From Xestospongia muta (lineage: Eukaryota; Porifera; Demospongiae; Haplosclerida; Petrosiidae): a stretch of 64,000 bases of DNA. Below, one piece after another: positions 11,501 to 21,003 of the stretch. Each line of letters starts with the position of its first letter. Position 1 is the first letter of the stretch. The stretch spans positions 1,428,501-1,492,500 of the forward strand of contig OY848929.1 of NCBI GenBank assembly GCA_963693285.1, in the 5' to 3' direction. The notes beneath the pieces are model-generated. The model was not told the DNA's origin and did not search any database. It saw nothing but the letters and a program-made list of their open reading frames with translations. The position numbers and the translations under genes are program-made.

Positions 11501-14500
11501 CACAGGATTTGCCTTTAGCAGTACAATTTCGCATTTCACAGGGTAGACGGCTTAACCCATGCTTGTGTTTTGGACTAGATTTGGGATCAGACTTATGACA
11601 TTTGTGACCTTTAGATCTGATTTTCTTTTTTGTACCATCACCAGAACCCAAATCTCCATCATAATTGTAATGGTCATAGTCATCATCTTTTTTATCATAA
11701 TCATCGCTGTTATCATCATCATCTCTGCAGCGACACTTCTTATTGTGTTGGCGTTTAGGTTTGCAGACAGGAATTTGAAGTTCAGAGATCTCCTTACGAC
11801 AGCTGAATTTTCCATCTTCTCTGACACAGATGCACTCCTTACAACCTTTAGGTGGAGTTCCAACACATTTTGACCGAGTTATAGCTGTGTTGTTGTGCAG
11901 ACATAGAGGACGTAACTCCACACAGGACTTGCCTTTAGCAGTACAATTTCGCATCTCACAGGGCAGACGGCTTAACCCATGCTTGCGTTTATGATCTTTG
12001 TTGTGTTTTCTTCTGTGAGCCTCAGTGGTAATGACAAATAAAGTGACAATGAGAACAACAAATATAGCTTGAAATTTCATTGTTCACCTTCTTTTATTTC
12101 CTAAGTGTTTTTGAAATATTTGCTAAGTGTTTTTGCAATATCTTGCTGCAATCTGCATGATTTAGACATGCAAAAAACCTCTCTTTTATACTCTTCACCA
12201 GTATGGTGATGATATGACACTTCCTGTCAGATGGGATACCCCAACAGTGATTACAATGACATCAATTAGTTAGAATATGCAAGTGTTTGTGTGGGATTGA
12301 CTAAATACAGCGTGTAAAGTGAGTAAAATAGTGGCCTCACAGCTGGCTTTTAGCGTGTAAAATGAGTAAAATAGTGGCCTCACAGCTGGCTTTTGTTAAG
12401 ACAATGAAAAGAAACAATTATGTGGTCATTCTTATAGTATTCTTATAGTATGTTGCGTAGTGATTACTGTTATATTTTGAGACAATTAGGCTACTAGTAG
12501 ACAATTGTGTTACTGACTAAACAATGATTATTATATTTATTATATAATATAACAATATATTTTTGTCATTAATATGTTATTATAGTACTGCTTCTGTACA
12601 TTATTGTACAGCTGCTATGGCTATAAAAGCTACTTGTTATCTCTTCACTATATGTTACCACAATTGCTATTAGCACATGACTAAGAGTAGAGGGTACACA
12701 TCGTTGATGTCACTTTTCATCTTTGGGATAATTGCTTTGAATATTTTCCTGCGTTATCCTTTTATGAAGTTGTGATAATATATTTTAACGTAACAGCTTG
12801 AGACCCTTGTTGTGATCCTATGTTTTGTTTTGTAGTAAGTACATCAATAACAACAATTGGACCTTGAATACCAAGCTTATTAGAGAGAATCTTTATCAGT
12901 TCCAAATAACATAGGATAAACACAACATAGGCTGTTTAAATTTTAGTTCAGTTAGCGTGATTTAAACAAAAAAGCAGTAATATATATCAAGATATAATAA
13001 GTAATGCAGCAGTTTTAAAATGCAATAGATGAACTAAATGATGTATTAATTACAGCTGAAAGATTATGTCAAACTGTTATGACTTTTGTTTTAGGACTTA
13101 GCCCCACCATGTTTGGGTTTTGGTCCTTTTGGCCTGGGAGTTGGTTTGAATTTGCGACTTGGTTTTGGACTTGGTTTAGCACCTTTGGGTCGGGTTGCTG
13201 GTGTAGGCCTAATCTTTTTTCCATTGTCTCTATCATCACCAGAACCCAAATCTCCAGTACGTGTCCTACTGCGACCGTTATTATTATTGTCATCATCATC
13301 ATCGTTGTCATCATCATCGTCATCTCTGCTGTGAGAATTCTTATGTGATTTCTTGTGATGTCGGAGTTTAGGACTTGGTAAGATGCAGACTGGAATTTGA
13401 ATTTCAGAGATGTCCTTACGACAGCTAAATTCTCCATCTTCTCTGACACAGATGCACTCCTCACAACCTTTGGGTGGAGTTCCAACACATTTTGACCGAG
13501 TTATAGCTGTGTTGTTGTGCAGACATAGAGGATGAAACTCCACACAGGACTTGCCTTTAGCAGTACAATTTCGCATCTCACAGGGTAGATGGCTTAACCC
13601 ATGCTTGCGTTTATGACCCTTGTTGCCTTTTCTACCATAAACTTCTGTAGTAACAACAAGTAGAGAGACAGTGAGAATTGCAAAAATGACTTGAAACTTC
13701 ATTTTTTCCCCTTCTCTTATTTTCTGTTTGCTTGTTTGCAATATATCATTGCAGTCTGCATGATTTTGCAGATCCAGAGCAACTCTCTTTTATACTCTAT
13801 GCAATATCTGGTGACGATGATGTGTGTCTCTTCCTGTCAGATGGGATACATACAGGCTAACTTTGTTATAACCATATGGTATATAGATCATTAATTACTG
13901 AAATTACACAAAGTTGGTTGTGTGGGATCATTTGGCTAAATGTTGTGTGTAAATAAATATGAACTCATAGCTGGTGGTTATTGAGAGAGTGAGATCAGTG
14001 TATCACACTTTGATATTAAAATAAAAGAAACAATCATATGAGCGTTGTTATAGTAAGTTGTAGGTGGATGTTTGGGATAATTTACTGGTTTTCTCTGCAA
14101 CACATGACTGAGGGAGTAGAGAGTAAACAGGGTAATATCACCTTATATGGAGTTGTGGTATCATTTACGTTTCTCTTATTTTGACCGCTAGAGTCTTATG
14201 ATATTGTCCTATATATGTATTATTGTCACCTTATAAGGAATTATGATATTATTTACATATCTCTTGCTGTAACCTCTAGAGTCTCATGATGTAGCTCTAT
14301 GTTATTGTTACCTTATAAGGAATTATGATATTATTTACATATCTCTTGCTGTAACCACCAGAGTCTTGTGATATAGTTGTATGTTATCATCACCTTATAA
14401 GGAGTTGTGGTATTGTTTATATATCTCTTATTAGAGTCTAATAATGCTATCCTATGTCATCCGGTACCGATATCCTGTGATCCCTTTTTTGTGTCTACTA

Positions 14501-17500
14501 AACTTGTGTAATCTCCCATAATAATCTGCAGTATATTGTATAGAGAGGAAGTACATTGTCACATTGTCACTGCGTACAAATTCTGCTTCCTACTGGTGCC
14601 TTTATTAAAGGTGCACAAGAAAATTTCCATACCTAAGTATATACTGTGCTCTAATATCAGAAGCAGCTGAAATGGTCAGAGAAAGCGTTAATTCTAAGTA
14701 CATTACTGATGTCTTCTATAACAACCAATCAGATATAGTAACAATTACTTGGACTAACAAGTATACTAATGTCAATTAACACATGTTATTTTCTTTAATT
14801 TAAGTTTTTCTATTATCAATCGGTCGTTGCTGCATTACAATTTGATGCCTCACGCATAGTTTGCTTTGTTTTCATAGAAACAAACACTCATGATAGTATA
14901 CTCAATACCTACATAACTATCCATAGATTGTCCATATTGAGTTGTGACCTCTTCAATAGTTTGCCTTTCTTATCTAATAAGGTTATAGAATGGGAGTAGA
15001 GAAGACTGTTTGTAGACTCAATCATACATTGCACATCAAATGAAATTAAGATCACTTGTTTTCATGAAACTAATTATGGAGGTAGGTAACCTCACCTTTT
15101 AACATTATCCTATTTTGTTAACTGGATTAATTTTGAATGTACTCAGATTGACATGTGACTCATGTATTCACTTAACTGTTGTCAGTAGTCACGTGGTTTT
15201 AGTAACCATGACAATGAACATAGCTACCAAAATCATTAGAGTGCACGATAATTAATTTAAACTTGTACTTATGATTGCTTGTTATTTGTATCTACTCTAG
15301 TAATATGATATTTATGTACGCATGTATGTCAATCATGTGATGATAATGTTTGTAAGGTTTAGCTAGGATAATGTGTATTTCACATTAACTCGTGACACAA
15401 TCAGACAATATCTATCAGAAGACAACATTCCTACTACTTCAGTAGAAAGAAGACATACATTTTCATATCTTAAGTTAGTTATAATGTTTCCAAATTTCAC
15501 TACATGTTAAACAAACAATGCCACACCCACTTAACATGTATATTATACGATGTTTTTAAATACTGTAACTTTGAAAAATTCTGTTAGCTTAAAAATCATT
15601 TTTTTAAAATTATGAATATTAATTTTTGGCTTTGTGGTTCATGCATTTTATAATTGTAGTTTGTCAGGTCATATTTTCATCATTTATAACCAACCACAAA
15701 AACTTATGTATAGATTTATTATAGCCATTACATGTATTCACAATACAGATCTTCAATAAATCATTACTATCCGATAATTTAGCATGTACTATTGTGTCAA
15801 TAGCTTTTAATTTTCCACTCAGTCAATTATATAATTAGTGGGTGTGACCACCACACCCACAAAGCTGAAATTGTTGCTGGCATATGATTGTTATTTAAAT
15901 TAGTCAAAGTCACCAACTCTCTTTTGATGTGTACGACACCTTAATTAAAGAATGTAACACAGTTATATGGTAATACATTCTTTCTATTTGTCTCTTTGTC
16001 TACCTCAGACTTGTTTTGAATTCTAACAACTTTCTTGCATTTACAAAATTGGAAGGGACATTGGACTTTTGAGTTTATTTGGCCTATTAAAGTTAATATA
16101 GTATTGTGTCAGTACAAAATGCAAGTATAAGATTGAATGAGTATCTATAAATTAATGGTATGGATTATTCTTCTATTCTGTGGAAGGAACATATCCCATT
16201 GGTGGCCGTTATCCCGTAGGTGGCTTGTATCCTTTAGGTGGCCGGTATCCGTGAGGAGGCCGGTATCCCATAGGTGGCCGGTATCCCATAGGTGGCCGGT
16301 ATCCCATGGGAGGAAGATATGCTTTGGGAGAGCCCATCCAGTTTTCAGGCACACGTTCTCTTTGAATAAATCGACCTTTACGTTGTCCTCTTCCATGTTT
16401 TTTTTGGCCAGGACAAAGTGGCTCAGAGGTATCAACAGGTTGAGCATTAACTAACATGTTACGACATGTTGTATCATGTTTGTTGAAGACACAAATTTGT
16501 TTTGTAGCACAGTTGCATTTCTGGCGATAGTGATGACTGTTGTCACGGCAGCGAGAGATTGTCTTAACACTGTTGTCAGAGTGACAAGTAAATGTATGTT
16601 CAAGACAGACTTTTCCAGTATCACAGTTACGTAGTTCACATGGTTGTCTACATGTACCATTATCACAGGCCCTCAAACCATGATGTTTGTGATGATGATG
16701 TCCTCTTCCTTTGCCTTTATGGGCACCTGCTTGAGCTTCAATAGTTAGGATCAAGAGAGTAACAATAGCAACAGTTACCAATAACTTCATGATAGCAATC
16801 TTAAAACAATAATATTGTTAGTATAGGAAGAGCTGCTGCAGTTTTCACAATGGAGAATTGACTTATAATACTCTTCACAAAATCTGATGATACACAACTC
16901 TTCTCTAACAGGTTAAAACCACTGTTGTGACCTCAGCATAATAATTAATTCCTGACTTTACACAATATTCTTACTTGTATGGGATCTTTGACTAAAAATG
17001 ATATTACAAAGAACAAATACATTGTTAGGTATCAATGTAAACAGGTATTGTATAGATGATGAATAATAACCGCAGTTTGAGTTACCATAGGAACTTATAC
17101 AATAATTAAAATACCAAATGAATCTATCCATGTTGTGTTTCAAAACAATCATCAATTTTTGGGGACTGTTGTGACTGTACTTGTTATAAAAATGATTACA
17201 AAATGAGAACATTGGACCGTCTGAGTAAAACAAGGAGATATCTGATTTATAATATGGATACTCATGATGTTTTTGTTGTTAGCACTTCAATTTAATGTGA
17301 ACTGTGTGACAAAGTGGTTGTCTGATAAGTCACTAGATTGTTCCATGTCAGACAGACGGTTGTTGTTTACTTAGTAACATTTTACTAAGGAAACCTGAAA
17401 ATCAAGCCAAGCACTTTGCATTCATCTAATAACTCTCACTACAACTCAATGGCCACATGTCACATGACCATTTTTATTTCAAACATTTACAAGTGTAACG

Positions 17501-20500
17501 CACATGTACTGACATTACAGGTCTTTAACAAATCATTTTATTCCACTTAACAATTATTATTTAAACAATACGTATAATTTATGGCAATGGCTTTTAGTTT
17601 TGTACTAAATTTCGCTCAAAGTCAGCTATATAATTGGTGGGTGTGGTAACCACGCCCACAACCTTAAAATTGTAGCTGTGTGAAGCAGTCAAATAGTCAG
17701 CAGCTCTCTTTTGTTATATGCAACACCTTAATAATAAAAAACTTAACACTATTATAATTAATGATGGTAATTTATATCTCTTTCATTGTCTCCCTTTGAT
17801 TTGATAGGCCAAATAAACTCAACAGTTGTTTTTAGTACACATGGTTAAATGTAAGAAAAGTTGTTAGATTTCAGAGAACAAATGAAAGTTAACATAGTGC
17901 TGTGTTGGTACAAAACTCAAGTATACAAAGGTTGAATGATTTTATATCGATTGATGACTTTTTTATCCTGTGGGTGGTCTCTGGGAAGATTGTTTATGTC
18001 TTCAGATATGTGCATACCTCAAACAAATTGACCTCTTCTACGATGGCCAGTGACCTCCATGATGACCATGGTGAGGGTTATTTTATTTATTTTCCAGGGC
18101 AGATTAAGTGCTCAGGGGTATCAGCAGGTTAAGCATCAACTAACTATATATCATCATGACATATTGTCATGACATATCATCTTTATTGAAGATCCAAGAG
18201 ATATTCTTAACACTGTTGTCAGAACGACAAGTAAATGTATGCTCAACACATACTTTTCCACCATCACAGTTACATAGTTGACATGATTATCTCTATGTAC
18301 CATTAATGCAGTCCTTCAAACCATCACAATCATATTAATGTCCTACTCCTGTCATGACCACCACAGTGTTTTCCTTCTTGAGCTTCTATTGTCAGTATCA
18401 AGAGAAAAATAATGGCAGTAGTTGCCAGTAACTACAGGATGAAGTATAAAAGAAGAAATGACTATTAATACCAGCTGTCTTCTCTCTCACTGTAGGACCC
18501 TATCATTGATATAACACTTTGATGGCAATTTTATCGCTATATAATTACATTCACTCTTATCATTCATTCCCTCTGTCTGCTTCCCTCCGATTAGTTTTAA
18601 AATTATAACAACATTTCATACACATACAAAATTGAAATGCAATGAAAACAACTGAAATGTTGACTAGATCTAGCAATACTATTATTATTAATGTTGTCGT
18701 ATTATATTAAGTATATTCAGTGCAGAACTTAAGTATACAAAATATTAATGAGTTACAATGGCATAGTCGGGGATCAGTCTTCAAGCATAGACTCAATTTG
18801 TATATATCGACCAAGTCGACCTCCTCCTCGGTGACCGCCATGATGTCCTCCTCCTTGGTGACCACCGTGATGTCCTCCATGATGTCCTCCTCCTTGGTGA
18901 TTGCCATGATGTCCTCCTCCTTGGTGACCGCCATGATGTCCTCCATGATGGCCTCCTCCTTGGTGATTGCCATGATGTCCTCCTTGGTGACCGCCATGAT
19001 GTCCTCCTCCTTGGTGATCACCATGATGCCCTCCTCTTCCTTGGTGACCGCCATGATGTCTTCCTTTTTGGTGACCACCATGATGTCCTCCACGATGATG
19101 TCCTCTGTTGTTACCATAGTGACTCCGATTGCGAGGGTTATCTTTTTCAGGGCAAAGTGGTTCAGAGGTATCAACAGGTTGAGCATTAACTAACATGTTA
19201 CGACATGTTGTATCATGTTTGTTGAAGACACAAATTTGGTTTTTACTACAGTTGCATTTCTGACCATAACGGCAACGAGAGATATACTTAACACTGTTGT
19301 CTGAGTGACAAGTAAATGTATGCTCAACACAGACTTTTCCAGTATCACAGTTACGTAGTTCACACGGCTGTCTGCAGGTACCATTAACGCAGTCCCTCAG
19401 ACCATGATGTTTGTGATGACGTTTGTGATGATGTCCTCCTTCTTTATCTTTATGGTCATCTTTATGGTCATCTCTTCGAGCTTCTATAGTCAGGATCAAG
19501 AGAATAACAATGGCAATAGTTGCCAATAACTTCATGATGGAGTATAAAAGACTACAACAGCTATCTTTGTTTTCTCTCTCACTCTAAGACTGCTTGTTTG
19601 ATAAACCACAATGATGTCATTTAATTTCCTCTTCCTCTGAAACATTATGTATCGTATATACTCTATCATATATCAGCAGTCTTGTATAAACAATATTGTT
19701 AATGCAACTATTTCTATACATGTCAATACACTTAATATAATTATATATGTCATTAAGCCGTACTATGATGTACTATGTGGTAAACATGTGCCCTAAAAGG
19801 AATGTTTTTATAATAACAGTTTGGCTTCAGTAGTAATCACTCACTGTTGAATTCTTATAAATATCATATTTCGCTTCATCATATTTTTATGGTTTGTCCA
19901 ACTAGTAAAGTACTAATATATTAACAACATCTCTATTATTAGTAATAACTCCAAGGTCTTCCAACAAAGGACTCTTGGAGAACCTATTAACATTGTAGTG
20001 GTCTCACAAACAATACAGGAGTATTACTTTACTTGTGGTGGGATAAAGTAACTCTTGATAATTAGTTTGGACATAAAGATGTCTGTAGACATAATACACC
20101 TCTATCTTGTGAAGGTTGTGATGAATATATCACATGTTCTTCAATAACATGACAACTGTAAATATCAAACCACACACATTGGGATCATCTTTTGATGCTA
20201 AAGAGACTCTTGGAGAACCTATTAACATTGTATGCAGTCTCACAAACAATTAACAGATACAGGAGTGTTACTTTACTTGTGGTTTAGGTGTGTGTATACA
20301 AATGATCTTTCCACATGACTTTTGAACAGGACCAAGGGGAATTATTTACTGTTGTGGGAGTAATGATAATGTCCCATTGTGGTATTACAAAAGACTATCA
20401 GAAAAGAGACTGGCTCCATTGTTCAGATGTCTTTTATTTTTTTAGTTTACTTATTGAAATGGTTGGATGAAGTGGCTACAATTAGTGTTTGGGAAATGTA

Positions 20501-20921
20501 AACTAGTTTAAATTATATTAAAGCATATAATAACTTTGACAATGTATAACAACTTTCATAATAAGATTGAGAACACAATACACTAACAAACATTGATCTA
20601 ACGTCTGTTGTTGTTCTCTTCAAAATGATTTTTTAACTTTATAAAGTGTTTGTTATTTTAAAGGACATTTTGTACTTTCGATATTTGTATATTATACGTA
20701 AGTACATTAATGTGTGTGCATATGTAACTGACTTTGTGAAGTATCTGTTTTGAATTATTGAATCGCTGATGAATAACTAGTCCAAAGGAAACCATAGAAA
20801 CCATACAATGAATAAGTCAATGACTGGTTTCATTACTACGAGTAGTGTTGGTAATTACTTTGGTTGTCATAGGGTATCATTGTAAAGTATTCTCCCTCTC
20901 CCTCTCCCTCTCCCTCTCCCT

Positions 20922-21003
<82 letters not shown>

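Noticed and set aside
9948..11873. Several plus-strand frames of 60-190 codons across the four-domain cysteine-rich gene
   Set aside because: They repeat with the same period as the minus-strand gene, are hydrophobic by complementarity to Asp-rich codons, and lack signal, splice or family features.
14139..14460. CRISPR-like regularly spaced repeat
   Set aside because: Units are degenerate along their whole length with no separate spacers; this is a minisatellite in eukaryotic DNA.
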